From the NCBI GenBank assembly GCA_026182355.1, contig JAPFBL010000255.1, forward strand, positions 3,410,001 through 3,474,000: a DNA stretch of 64,000 bases. The letters run 5' to 3'. A program made the translations under genes and the position numbers. Origin of the DNA: Hermatobates lingyangjiaoensis. Lineage: Eukaryota > Arthropoda > Insecta > Hemiptera > Hermatobatidae. Positions 13,701-28,800 of this stretch are shown piece after piece. How positions within the stretch are numbered: the stretch's first letter is position 1; each line of letters starts with the position of its first letter. The notes below the pieces were generated by a model. The model was not told the DNA's origin and did no database searches. It worked only from the letters and a program-made list of their open reading frames with translations.

Positions 13701-16700
13701 TTTAGAAGTTGTTTGGCAGAAGTTGAAGTGACACTTTGGCGTAGGCGCACGTGACACTAACAAGGAACGCCGTCCCTAACAGAGACGTGTGCCGCCCCCG
13801 CTTGACACCAGGTCATTCGGCACACTCTTACACTGCCTCCTTCGTAAATGACTCACACAGTTGACGGCACCATCAGCCAAGCAGCTCTCATTTCTCCATT
13901 CTCGACTCCTCCTTCCACTTACTGCCTCTTGAGCCATTCATCCTTTTTGATACGCTTGTGATCAGCCATGAGTTTTATCTGCATTTCAATCGCCTACTCC
14001 TTAATAATTGTTATTCTTCTTCTGAGTAAATATTATAAACCTTGTAAAACTAGTTGTGTGATGTGATTCTAAAGCAAATCGATCGATTATTATTGTTTGT
14101 TTGTCACCTCAAATGAAAGGAAAGAAGTAACCTGCTCTGCTTTGCCATGCATTGAATCATTTTATCAATACCGCGATTAAAGTAGGTTTAGTAAATTTAA
14201 AACAACAAATGTTGTGTAACTAAGGAGCAAATATTTGGGGGGGGGGGGCTTGTTCTACAAAATGGAAAAAAAATAGCAAAATCGTAACCCCCAAAGGGGT
14301 CTTCTGTTAGAATTGAAAGGATTACATCAGTGTGAATGTCATAATTGTACCAAGATATAATATGGACATAAATATGTTTGCAGGTGAATTCCAGGCTGAG
14401 TATTATCAGGATGAGAAGAAGGGTTTGCATCAGCCGGACGTGACCCGGACGGTGGTGATGCCGTACGAGTACCCGCCGTACACGGCGCCTCAGGGAGGCT
14501 TGACGCGGTCCTGCTCCGAGCACCACTACGACGTCCCGCACCTCGCCCCCTCCCCCACCACCAGCTCCTCCTCTCACCCGGACAGGCCTGACAACTCTAG
14601 CCTCACCAGCTTCTCTTGCTCCTGTCAGTCTTTGTTTTGTCTATATTCCATCATTCATATTAACATTCTTTATTTTCAGGTAAACTTTGAATCATATTTG
14701 ATTAGTATACGGTTCCCTGAAGTTATAGTTTAGTATCTCATAATCCCCCTTATAAATAGTTAGGAACAATATTAGCAATTAATAATAATTTCAAAAACTT
14801 TTCTCATTAGTTAGAAAATTTGTCAACATTCACTGTAGCTATGAATTTGTGGACAAGAGACTCAAAATAAGACCCGTGACTAAAGCGATAACACGAAGTA
14901 AAATTCTTTGGAAATATTAGACCAACAACTAAAGTAACAACTAAAGTTTTTACTAATTTCTAAGTATTTAATTTTTAGTTGTTTTCCAGAATGTAATTGA
15001 AATAATTATGTGTATAATATACAAATGTATACATGAAGTCAGTTCTTCAATAATAACTATGATTGGCACTTAGAGAGACCACGTAAATTGTTTCTTTTAT
15101 TTTCATATAATGCATTAGAAATGAATATTGTCAATGTTTCAAACATTTCTTCTCACAATATCTTTTTGCTTTCTTCGACTCTGAATTACCGGACCTGAAA
15201 ATTTTCAAGTAAATAAATGTTTTTTTTTAAGAAATCTTTGTTTATACATTTGAGATATACTAATTACAAACTCTAATTTTAATGAAAAGTGTGTCACAGG
15301 TATTTTAAAATCAATGAACTACATTTACCATAAATTCGATAAAAAAATCATACTTTTAATGTATTCTGATATTTGATTCGAGAAATGATAGCTGGTGAAT
15401 AAAATCGGTGAAGTAGAAAAATAGATGTGATATCTGCAATAAAGCAAGTAATCATTACCTTAATGGGTTTTCAAGTTATCGTTTTTCAGAGGTTCTCAAA
15501 ATTTTATGTGTTTATAGGTAAGTTAGTAATTTATTTCTAGTTAATGGGTTGAATGGTATGGGAGGAGTAATAATTATTTTCCACTTGTAATTATCCTGAT
15601 TCGTTTGTTGGGAGGTGGTTATACTTGTCTTCAATAATTTCGTAAATCATTTCCTCCGCTGGCTGGTGGCTATGCCTCACCTTATGAACACTCCGCACTT
15701 AATGTTCATAGGCCCCACAAGCTTGTGATAGTGTGGTAGAGTCGCTTATATTATCTTGATTTATATTCTTAAAGCATATAAAATTTTAAGAGGTTGTAAA
15801 TTTTCGCTTTTAAATAGGTAATTTGAAAACTTATGAACGTTTAGGTAGAATCTTGTAGGAAAGTGACCAAGTCATTAAATTATTCACCTGTGCTTCATCT
15901 AGGCTAGACATTCTAAAGCTGGGGTTATAATACTTGAGATGTCGTCACGGGGTCATATATCACACGAGTTTCTGCTCTTACATAACACTCATAATGCTGA
16001 TTACATCAAGCAGTAATATGAAATATATCTTTTTCAACTTAAAATATTACCCTCATAGGTAAAAAGCCTTGGTGAAACAGTCGTTTTTTTCAAGTATACA
16101 TCTAGACTGTTTTTAGATAAAACAATCTAGTTTTAAAACATAACATAACATTACTTCACTGTAATGTTTTAATAGAACCTAATGAATCACTGCTATAATT
16201 CTGATTTTATATTTGTATACGTTGATCATTGAAATAGATACTTAAGAGTATAACGCTTAGTAGGAAACTCCAAATAGAAACTCAATATCTTTTAACAGTC
16301 TGAAGTAATATATACAACTTCAAATAAGCACTTCTTTATTATTACCAGTTATTAGTTCCTAGACTTCGAGGTTTCTTGTCATATGAGTTCCGCATGTGTT
16401 TTAAGTATTCCCACTGGTTCATTAAATTAACTTTAACATGTTACTGCTGGTTAGTATAACAAATGAGATAGTTCTACTCAGTTGGTTTCAGAACTTCTCT
16501 GTCAAGGCCTCCTCCACAATAGGGCTACATTTGGAGCAGGTTCTTGACTAGTAGAAAGAAATTTAAATGAAATGATAACTTCATATTCTAATAATAATAT
16601 ATATATATATACTTAGAATAAACAGTGACACATAGACTAAAACATAACAAAGACTCACTTTTCAATATTTCGACCGCCATTACGGTTATGTTTCAGTCTA

Positions 16701-16758
16701 TGTATCACTGTTTATTTTAAGTGTTATCTGTCCTGCCGGACCGTTTTTCGTTTATCAT

Positions 16759-16808
<50 letters not shown>

Positions 16809-16846
16809 TTCTTCTTTATAAGACCTAGCCCTCAATAACAAAACAT

Positions 16847-16887
<41 letters not shown>

Positions 16888-19800
16888 CTTGATAAACGGA
16901 AAGACGATCCAAACTGGACACAATAACAGTTCAAAATTGAAGATAGTTAGCACACAAAGTAAAGAAACACACTTACAAACTCAAATTTTCGGGCAATCCG
17001 TCTTCAGGAGAAAAGAGAAAGGGAGACCAAGCATGTCGTAGGCGCAATGTGTCTACAACGCTACGGGTTACTAGCCGTTGCGTCTACAACGTGCTTGGTC
17101 TCCCTTTCTCTTTTCTCCTGAAGACGGATTGCCCGAGTTTGTAAGTGTGTTTCTTTACTTTGTATGCTACCTATGTTCAATTTTGAACTGTTATATATAT
17201 AAATCTTTGTGACACTATAAACATAAAAATAATAGTTAATAACAAAAAAAGAGTAAACTCTCCAGTTGAAAGAGATGATTACTATTGTAACATTTTCAGC
17301 TCCCTCGAACGTGGATTACGAAGGAGTCAAGGTGCCTATTCGAGGATTGGAAGGAGATTGCGTTGCTTCCGCTGTAGTGACCAACAGTGGAGGAAGGATC
17401 TGCCTTCCTGACTCGGGCATTTTCCTCACCATTCCTGAAGGCGGAATATCTAGAGGCCACAAGGAGGAATTATATCTGTCTGTGCTTAGAGACGATCGCC
17501 ACAGACCTAAACTTACTGGTGAGAGTAATGAAATACTAAACCTACCTTAATAGCTATTATTATTCTCCATTGATTTCCAATTTATACCTGCTATGGAAAA
17601 GAAGATAGTTATCGTGAAGAAAAACATAACGTGTTGGAAGCGAATTGTTTTCATAATAAGACAATGCCCGTGTATTTGTTTTCTATAATATCCAACTATG
17701 ATTATATAACAGCTATGAACTGACTATTATGTTGGAAAAATCAGTATGTATAGTGTTTAATTAATAGTAATTAAGTATTTATTAATTAAGTACAATATAA
17801 AATAAGACAGCGGTATAACGCTAATTGCATCGTAATTCCCTTTTGTTTATAACTAAAAACACTTCTTTTTCTGTCCGGGATATTAATTTTTCATTGACAA
17901 TTATAATAAATATCACCTCTATTATTGCATTCAATATAGCTTGACCTATCATTTACTGTACATTAATCACTTTAAAATTAACCCATTTGATTAATAATTT
18001 GAAACTGCCTCATCTTTCGATACCACGTTCCATTGTTTCCTCTTTAGTAAATTTGTTGCCAAAGGAAATAATTTAGTTCGTCCTTTCAATTGTTTTTAGG
18101 AAATATACTTAAGTATACATCATTGCAAATTAGACTTCACGTTGTATAATATTCAAAATTGGTATAAAGATACTTTATTGGTATAAAGAATATATGTGAT
18201 AGTTATTTACTTACTGGTCATTCGACCTAAAAATCAATGCCTGAACTAATCTAGAAAATGCTTGTTATGTCATATGATATCTTGGGGATTTTAATCTGAC
18301 CCTTTTTCAATATGTGATATTTAGGAAAGGAAACGGTCGTGTTTACGTAATCTTACTGGGTTGAATACCTGCTGTTATACTTGGCTTTGCTTGGATAGAT
18401 CAGTTTTGAAACTTGAGTGTTAAATTAATCTCTTAGTTGTTGCTTTCTAGCTGTTATCTTCAGTCGAGCACCTCTAACTAGAAGAGTTTCAAAAGCTCCA
18501 CTTGATATTCTCGTGCTTTTGATTGTTAGTCTTATTCCTCAATTATTCTGCTTTCATTTGCAATGCTTTTTTTTTCTTAAAAGAATAATAAAACTTTTTA
18601 ACAACTTTCTTTGAGGGGACTTAACCTGTAAAATTCCATCAAGATTAAAAACCCTTTTGGCATGCAAAGTAAATAGATAGACATACCGATAATGTTATAA
18701 TATAAACAATTAAATATAATGATTACATGATGTAGTAAATAAAAAAATCTGGATTGGCTTACACTCAACTTTACTATGATTAAACATAGTAAATAATATA
18801 TAATATATAATAGTGTTATAAATAATATTATTATATATATTATATATTAATATATATTGGTCATTACTTAGTATTCCAATTAATAAAATCACTTTTAAAC
18901 TGCTATATTTAACCATTTTTTCTAAACTCCGATTAAAAAAACCGACGTTTAGAGTTATTAAAAAAAACGAATGCGCCATGATTATTTGAAGCAATATAAA
19001 AAAGGTTTGGATCTTAATTAAGCCAGTGTTGATGCAATGGACAGGTAATAATCATTAACTAAATACAGACCTATAAATGTTAATGATTTTGTATTCAACT
19101 AAAAATCATTATATATGATGGATATTAATTTTAAATAAACATTTGTAAATAAGGTATTTTATTATAAAATACCAAAAATGGAATAATACATGTACTAGTG
19201 AAACCTAGTAATTGACTTTCTAGTAATGTTTTATATTTTAAAGAAATTGTTTCTGCTTGCACTCAACTTTGCTAAAAGTAAATATATTATTAACTTAATT
19301 GAAAGGTATTTAAATCAATGTTTCTTTTTAATGCAGTTATCTCTATTTTGATAATTTTAACGAAAATGTAACCATTGTCACACTGTATAAAAATGTATAA
19401 TGAATCACGATAACTAATAATTAAGACTAGAGCCATTTTGTAATATTTTAAATTAATTATCAATATGTTGCAAAGTTATATGGTACTTTTTACATAGCTA
19501 ATTATCATAATTTCAATGAGTTTATAAAAAATAAAGAAATAATAATACATTTAATAAGATGGAACCATTTAATTTAAAATTTTACTGAGAACACTATATT
19601 TTAGGTTATATTTACATAATTAATTATTTTATCATCTACATTTTATTCTAAGCCCTGTAATTAGTTTTATAACTGTTTTTACTGAATTAACTAATACATA
19701 AATTAATTTAACTCATTTACATTATTAATGAACGCAGTAATTTTAGAAAAAAGCAGCTATTCAAGCAGTTATTATGTAGTCAGTGTTTACTCATGATAAG

Positions 19801-22800
19801 AAAGGTAAAGAACATTTCTTGTCTATTGTAAACTTTAAGCATGATTCTTGAGAAATACATTTTTACATCATGGCGTTGGCATAGGTTCTTTGAAAAGCTA
19901 TCTTGTCGTCGATATACCTACAAGACATTTGCGGTTTATACAAACAAGGACTTATAATTATAGCTATTATAATAGTAATGTTTATAATAATAATGTACTA
20001 AAATGTAAATAAAGTATCTTATTTACATTTTAAAAACTGACAAATGTAAATCAGCATTTTAAATGTAAATCAGTAGCCATTAATTGATTTTTTGAGTGTC
20101 TTTCAAAAAACTAGTCATCCTGAGCATCAACAACAATTTGATGCCCTCTTGAGCATCACACTGTTCTCCACATAAAAGTAATAGTAATTAGTGAATATCA
20201 CTCTAAAGTGGAATAGAATCCTTTTTGTTTACTATTTCAAGAGAACATACTTCTGTTGGTCTTAAAAGATAGAAATATATCCAAAAACCGGCATGACACA
20301 ATCATATCATGAACTTAGAAAAGTATTGCATTACTGAGTTACTGATAAATAAAATCTGGAATAGCCTATACTCAACTTTACTATAAGTAAACATAAAACA
20401 TAATATCATACTTCTTGTGTTTATGATATATAATGTACCATTTAGGAATAATATAAATGTCTAAATGGGAGATGTTTATCAGTCTTTCATTCCTGGAGGT
20501 AGTACAGATAGTTATTGATCCACATATCAATATATGTGCTTATTTTTGTGTACTAATGCATATTATTTAATTAGTATAACTATATCATTAATAAAATTGT
20601 TGAAAAGCCAGAGTGATGATTTCATGTTACGAAATATTATCGTACAGGAGAACATGGCTTTTGTTCCAATAGCCAATGGATCTCTTACATAGTATATCTG
20701 ACCTCCTTCTACATTGAAGGTTTAAGACTCTTAAAACCTATTTGAAACTTCTTGTTTCACATTTAGAACTTGGAAATATTCCTATTTTGTCTGATAAATT
20801 TCAGAACCATGTGAAAGTAATTTTTTATCTTAATAAAAGATGTAGGATAATTTCATTTATTATTTTTCAAAGCATATTTTAAATTTTGGATTATTATTTA
20901 CATAACTGGTTTTTATATAATTATTGTACTGAGATTTTTATGGCATGCTGGGTGTTTTTTTAAGAAATCACTTTTCTTTCCCTTTGTCAAAAATCATAAA
21001 AATACAGTTTACTCTGAGTGAGTGTTTTTCCTGCGTTCTATACTCTGTTATAAGGTTACTGTAAATATATACTGAGAAAAAAATATATTCTTTTATATGT
21101 TATAAAAATATAACAGAAAGAATTTTATTCTGTTACATTTATATTAAGTTATTAAATTATTAAAAAATGTCATTAAACCTCTAAGTATAAATTTTATTTC
21201 AGTGAATTCATTCAAAAATTTGTAATTCAATGTAAACGATGTAAATAAATACAATATAGCAAGTAACCATCAGTCCAGGATCAATATTCAGTTTTTATAG
21301 CTTTATTGCTCTTTGAAATAATTGAAATTACATGAATTTTTTTTATTAATTGTTAATTTGTTGTTCAATATTTTGGCATAATTACTAAGAGATTAATTTT
21401 GAAGATCCATCAACAAAGTATATCTCAACTTAAGTTTCCGATGTTTCAGTCAACACTGAACATCTTCAGCTGGTAATATTTCATTTATCAAATCCTAATA
21501 CTGTTAAAATTAGTGTTCAGAATTAGTTTTCAATGTTCTAATCATGATATGATATGAATAATGAATTACTTTACTTACTGTAGATGGTCCTTTTTGGTTG
21601 AAATGTCGGAAACTTAAATTGAGATATACTTTGTTAATGAATCTGCATAATTAATCTTTTGGTGAATTAATTTATTTTACACCTGAGGAAGGGATAACCG
21701 TCTTTGTTATGTTTCTTTCTATGTGTCACAGTTTATTTTAAGTGTATCTATATGTACGTGTATTTGCTTTCATATACTAATACATATATCACAAGTTGTT
21801 AGCGTTTTATTCTTATGTATAGTTTCTTATGCTTTTTTTGTTTCTGCTTTACCAGATCGGCAGACTCAGCTAAGTCCTGTAGTTTTGTGCGGACCTCCGG
21901 GAGTGTCTTTCAAAAAACCAGTAATCTTGAGCTTTCACCACTGTGCAAGCCTAAAACACGGCCCTTGGAACGTCTCAGTCTGGTCCAGTGATTCCCCTCC
22001 TGAGGCCACTCCTATCTGGCAGGTGAGTCAAGTTAATTTAGAACTGGTAAATTAACTATGTCTACATACTTAATTTATGAGAAACATATAAAACTGAAAC
22101 CACGAATAATCATGGATTCTGATTCTTTACAATCTCTTGGATAGAAGTTTATCTTATCTCCTTCATCGTTTTAGTGGCATAAGTTATACATTTTACCGCT
22201 TCAGCAGGATTTAACTTTGTGTTACTTCTTTTCTTTTGTTTTTTTTTAAATTCATCTTTGATGTATTATTGATTATTTTAATGTTCCTTAATGATATTTA
22301 CGAGCTACGCAAGCAATATTGTGTGGTATTAACTCATGATTGGTGGGAAAAGAAGCATTAAGTCTTCACACTCAAGCATTTAATTATGCAACACGTTTCG
22401 AACACTTAGTATTGTTCATCATCAGATACATATTCATCCGTAGTACTGAGGCAGATGTACCTGATAATGAACACTAAGTGTTCCAAACGCGTTGTATGAT
22501 AAATTCTTGTGTGTGAAGACTTAATGCTTCTTTTCTCACTAATCAGTTAATTGTATTGCTTCAAATTTGTAATTCTTTTTATTTGCAGAAGTAATTTGAC
22601 TAAAAGTAGTAAAATTATTTTTTGTAAATATATTTGCTTCTGAAATCTACTGTTTAAAGTTTTTTTTTTGACATCTTTATTAGCAAATATTTCAACTACG
22701 CATATTCTGCGTAACAGGCATATGTAGTAATAGATTACGCAATAACATCGATGCACATGAGCAAAGAATGGAACCCACTGGTTCAACTTTTCACTTTGTT

Positions 22801-25800
22801 ACTGTTTAAAGTGTGACCATAATTGCTAGTTCTATTATACAGTAGTTGTTAGGTGTTTTATTATATACAAGGGGTTTTAATTTAAAAATTGTGTTTTGCT
22901 TGTATCACAGAAAGTGGTTACGCTAGGAGAAGAGACAATCAACACCCCAGTCTTCACACAGATGGATTCCTCACAAGTGTTTCTGGTGACGGACCAGCTA
23001 ACGAGGTTCGTGTTAGTGGGTGAGGCTGCCAATCCAGCACCACTTCCGCCTCCCGTGAAGCTCCTCAGACTGGCTGTCTTCGGGCCTGCCCCTACTGCAT
23101 CTCACCCTAATGCTCTACTCGACTACAGTATTCGCGTTTATACCTTGGAAAACACTGTTGCTGCTCTAGAGGTAAAGCTTCGCCAATGAAAAATATCTAC
23201 CTAGTGTATAAAACAGATTTTGTGTTCACATAACTCTGATTAGTCAAGGGAATTAAAGTGGGTGAGGTCTGATATGATTTCTCCAGTAGATGTAGCGTAA
23301 CCTTCCACCTTTAAATTTAGATAGAGTGATAAAGACAAACTGACATTCATAGACAAAGAGACAAAAAGGCAGAGATATAGAGAGGCAAATATAGTCAGGG
23401 ATATGCAGAGAAAGGACAGAGACACAGTGAGAAGGGAAGTTTAAAGATAAGACAGACAACGAGAGAGAGAAAGAGAAAAAGGGACGGACACAAAAGAAGA
23501 AACAAAAAGACATAGAGTAAAAGGAAAACAGCTTTCGGGCGTCGGTAGCCGAAGTTCACAGAGTCCAACGCACCCTAATAATTAATAAATAAGTTATGTT
23601 CATGCATAAAATAAAACTTATGACTTTTCCTTAATATTGCTAACATATGTTAAATATTAACTTTAATAAATATTCAATACGAAATATATTGCAGGGATTT
23701 TTTATTTGAGTATCTGTTTTTTTACAACACCAAAACATCAACACTGATTACCATTCACATTTAAAATGAACTGAAATATATTATGGGTGTTAATATATCC
23801 CCACTCTGCATTGTGTCAAATGTCACTGGGAGGACATCAAGATGTGAATCATAGTCATACATTTCGCTGTATCTTTTCTTTTGTATAATGCCCACACTTG
23901 ACGCCTTTTGTGTTGTTCAAGGGCAAAAGTGTTGCTCATTTCTTATTTGGCGCTCATTAATCATGGGTGAGCCACATTAACGTGGACTGTAACGATTCGT
24001 GGAGTGATCAATTCATACCACGCCCAATGTTGCTTAACTCGAGTGATTTAGAGGGAAACACTATATTCAATATGGCTGTATTAATGTGTTTTATAAATAC
24101 GTGCCATTTCAATTTCAACGTTGCTGCAATCCTCTCTCGTACTTTTTAATAATACTTTCAACATTTTCATCAACTGATTTCTATTATATTTAACACTTCT
24201 AAGTTTGTTTCTGATAATGTCTTCATATATAATGTTATAAAAAGATTTCACATAAACACGTAAAATAACAATCAATGATCAAACCACAATAAGAAATGGG
24301 AAAACAAGACTAAGATCTTTCAACCGTATCAAGCGGTCTTCGTCAGAAGTTGGGTTTTTCACTCTGACGAAGACCGCTTGTTACGGTTGAAAGATCTTAG
24401 TATTGTTTTCCCATTTCTTATTGTGGTTTGATCATATAATGTTATATGTTAAAAGAAACCTTCAAGTCATTTTTCAGGTCTTTCAAAGTAGCCCATTGTA
24501 TTGAAAATAAAATAATATAAATAATGTGTTCAAAAATAATAAAGTTAAGTACTTTAAACTTGCTTCTTTGATAGGTTGACTCGAGATGGCAAGTAAAACT
24601 GACTGGGGGACCTTAGTGTTTATACCACTGATTCACTGGTTATAGTTCACAGTTGTTTTTGTTGAGTTCTAGTTTGTTATTTGAATATAATTTATTGTTT
24701 AATATTGAAAATCTTTATTCATCTCATGTTAGTTGTATATTAAACAAAAAGATTTGTGTTTACTAGAAAATTAGAATCAAAGGAGATTGTGAAAATTCAT
24801 ATTCATATATATATTTTCTAGAATTTGAACTAACGATTTGTGTTGTTCCCACGAGCGAAATTCCCCACCTTATTAACTGCAGTGATTTCTTTATTGAAGA
24901 GGGAACTTCCAGTTTGAGGGTTGTAACTATTCATTACAGTATCGATATAATTGATAGCCACATTATTGCATATTTTGTCAGACACGCTATGTATTATAAA
25001 GAACTAAATTAATATATCACCCAACGAATAATATTTGTTCTCATTAAATACATTTATAGACTACACCAATTATTTGCTTATTATTAACCAATATTTAGAT
25101 AACATTTAACTAGAAAGAAAGCGTTCTTTATGTTCAGATGAACTTGTAATAATCTAAATTCCCGAAGATATTGACTTCATGTTTCATCTATGTTGACCGA
25201 AATGCCTTAATTATCTTATATCATTTTAATACCTTATACATTTAAAATAAGAAACTCTTTGATCAACCAAAACATTTATAAGGCATCTGTTCACTACTGC
25301 ATAAATATAATATAATCCTTATTGGATACTTTAATGGAACTGTGAAGTATCGTCTAGTAAAATCAATCTAAAACTTTTCTGTAAAGAATTCGTGCAGTCA
25401 TTAAAAGGTGAATGATAAATATAAACTAGTAACAAGTTGTCTTATATCTAGAAACTTGTAAATGAATGGGGCAAACTTTTCTAATCATAATGAAACTTTC
25501 CAATCTATCAACACCCGATCAATAGAAACCTAATTTCAAAATTTCATGCTCCATAGTTTAGTCACCCTGAGTTATATAGAGGACGTATATTCCGTTAACC
25601 ATTTGTACCTTATTAATGCAGTTAGAAGAATATCAGTTAATCAATATATTTTTTTCAGTATTAGATTTACTATTTATTCAAGTTACAATAACTAACCACA
25701 CGACATATTAGGAATCTTTTTGCTAACAAAATTTTAATTTAAATTTTTTTAACTTTTTTTCCTAATATATTTGTATCTATTGCTATATTTAGTCCTTCAT

Positions 25801-28800
25801 AAGGAAAAAAATATTTATTGTGATTATTCAATCCTAATTGTTGAATGCAGCAAAGTTCTCGTAGTTATGTATTGTTTAAATACTACTAGGAAGAGCTTTA
25901 GACTTTTAGTCTAAATGTACTAGACTAAATGCTATTAGTCGCCTTACTAATAATTTCAACAAGTTGTTTGGTATTATTTAAAATTAAAAAGTCATAGAAG
26001 TTTCAGTAGTTTCTTTTAAATAATGAAAAATGTTAGATTGCAGTTGTTCAAAATTATTGATATTAAAACAGTATCTTTTTGGTTATTGAGGAAATTAAGT
26101 TTTATTTTTGTTGTTCCTTGTAATAAGCGGTTCTTGTAAATAGTATTATTAAAAAAGAGCATAATTAATTAAGTATTATTCTATATATCATTTACTGTAT
26201 ATACTCGCCATTATAGTACAAGAGTAATATAAGTCTGAATTGGTTCCTTAACAAATTGGAACCAACAACATATCCACCAATACCCTTGGATGAAGAGGTG
26301 CTTAAAAACTTAAAAAAAAAAAAGAACGCTATATCTCATCAATCTGGTGTTCACCATTAGACTGATGATAACATCAGATGATTTGTTCAAAAAGTATTTA
26401 GCAATATAAAATGCAAGATTGAAATACTAAATAATGTGATTTGTTTCTACATATCTAAATTTTCACCTGTAGTACCAGTCGCATTTATTCTTAATAATAA
26501 TGTCAGAGTGACTCATGTGCGTAAATATCACTCATATTGCAGGGAGTGATTCAGATTGAAAAGAAGTTGGGAGGTTACTTGAGTGACAAGCCGAAAGTGC
26601 TTCCCTTCCAAGATAGAGGAGGCAACCTTTGCTTGAGTTTAGAAGACGTTGGTCCGGGTTGGAGAAGCAAGCCTCAGGCTGAGTACCAGGTATAGTTGTT
26701 CAAGAAGTTTCTTTATAGTGGTCTCACGAAATGTTCTGTGCTTAAATATTTCTAACGCTTGTTATTGATAGTCTTAGCCGTTTATGTTTATTTATGTAAT
26801 TAGTCATCGATTTCTCTCTATATGTTCCCCTTTATTGCCATAATATATTTTTAACAATAACTTCAGAATGGATCATGTTTCAAAAATTTTACTAATATTG
26901 CAAGAAGTATCTTTTTATTTTATCCACTTCCGAATTTATACAAGTTGATATAGAAGAATTGTTATTGAAATATTTATTGTGTTTACTTACCAGGAAATTC
27001 CATTCCAACACGTTTGGAATTCGACGCAAACCCATCTTCATTGCTCCTTCACGTTGGAGAGAACTGATCGAGTGGTGGCGAGCGTTGCTTTTAAAGTTGT
27101 GGCGTCCCAGGCTCAGGGCCACAGACAGGTCTTCAGGGTATGCGCTGACCTGCGTCCCGATGCCAGTATCACCACGTCTCTGGTCAGTGTAAACACTTAT
27201 TTCAAGTTATATCAATTTAATTGGAAAGTAGAATATTAAGTCACATGAGTTTTATAAATGTTTTCTTAACCAGAAAATATTTAAGATGCATTCAAAAACG
27301 CATTTTGAAACTCTCTTGCAAAGCGAGAAATAGTGTTGTGATGAATTATATCGCAGGTAATTTTTAACCTAAAATATTTGTATCAGGTGTTCATAATTTA
27401 GATTAAATTTTCAGAAAAATCGAGAATATGTTTAAGGAGAAAGTGAACTTGCTTTAGACAGCGCTTAGGTATGCTGATTTCAATAGTTGAAATGTTTTTA
27501 CCTAAAGAATATTTTATGAACCTCAAAATCGTAAACTCATCAACAATTCAACTTTTTACCATGTACGGCTAATGTTTAATGTTCTGGTTAGTTGAGATTC
27601 AACTTAGCTGTTAATAGTTAAAAATAAAATATTATTAATAAGCTTGAAAAATTAGACAGTGTATACAAAATTCACTAAATTATATAAGTAAATTCATCTT
27701 ATGAATTGAAAATTATTTTACAGTAAAAATGCAATAATGTAAAATATACGAACACAATACCAACGGGTCACAGGAACTCTAGTATAGGTATAAAGCCAAA
27801 CAAAAACATATGCAGGAAAATAATGATAAAAATTTAGTTGATTAAATTTGAACATCGTCGTTGTCTGAAGTACAAGCGATCTGCTGAAGGGAAAATAATC
27901 ATAAGTTCGATTCTGTTCGAAGTGAATTTTTGCTACTATTTTTCTGTATGGAGAGGTTTAATGTTCTATTGAAGTATTTAGTTATACTCGTATATGAACA
28001 TAGGTTAGTTGAAGTCACCTTAGGGAATGATTACTGTATTATCTGGTGTACTGGAGTAGTTGTTCTTCTGATTTCGGACATGGAATACGCATGACTTCTA
28101 CTTGGAGGTGAACGTCTGAACAACTCCTACTCCTGAATACGAGGTTAGACAGTATCATTTACCTGAGTCATTTAATTACATATGTGAGTATAATGTATTT
28201 CATAAAGTTGTTGATTACATTTTTGCTTTTACTTCATAACGATAAAGCATGTCATAGGCTATTTCTGTTTGAGCGTAAAAAGGCGCATGTATTTAAATAT
28301 ATTTGGATATGTTGCATTAATAAAGTGTCTGGCAATACAGGTACCTGGAAGCCCTATGGTTGGTAAATGCAGAACTGTTACAAGTAGCAGCGGTTGTGGC
28401 TCCAGTGTCAATACATCCTGTGAACAAAACCCACCCTTTAGGTCAGAATACTCAACAATTTATTCCATGCTTTGTTTTTCAAGTATCTTCACATATGTTC
28501 ATCAGATTTTAAATACCACTTTATAGGCGTGTGTTTAATAAACTGTAATTTTTTTAGGTTCAGTAAATCTTTGAGGAAACAACTCTGTCAATGTCTTGAT
28601 ACGCCAAATGCAAGAAGCAATGACTGGAGGATGCTTGCTCAAAAACTCAATGTTGACAGGTAATTGATCTATTTGGCATCAACATCTGCTCTTTGTGTAC
28701 GTTTTATCAACAATTTCTTATAATCTACAACTAAACCAATTTAAAAATAAAAAGGAGGCCATGCCAGTTCCATTGGGAATGAAAGATTGTTTAATCAAGT

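Noticed and set aside
14197..14577. 126-aa minus-strand frame
   Set aside because: Antisense shadow of the GC-rich UNC5 linker exon.
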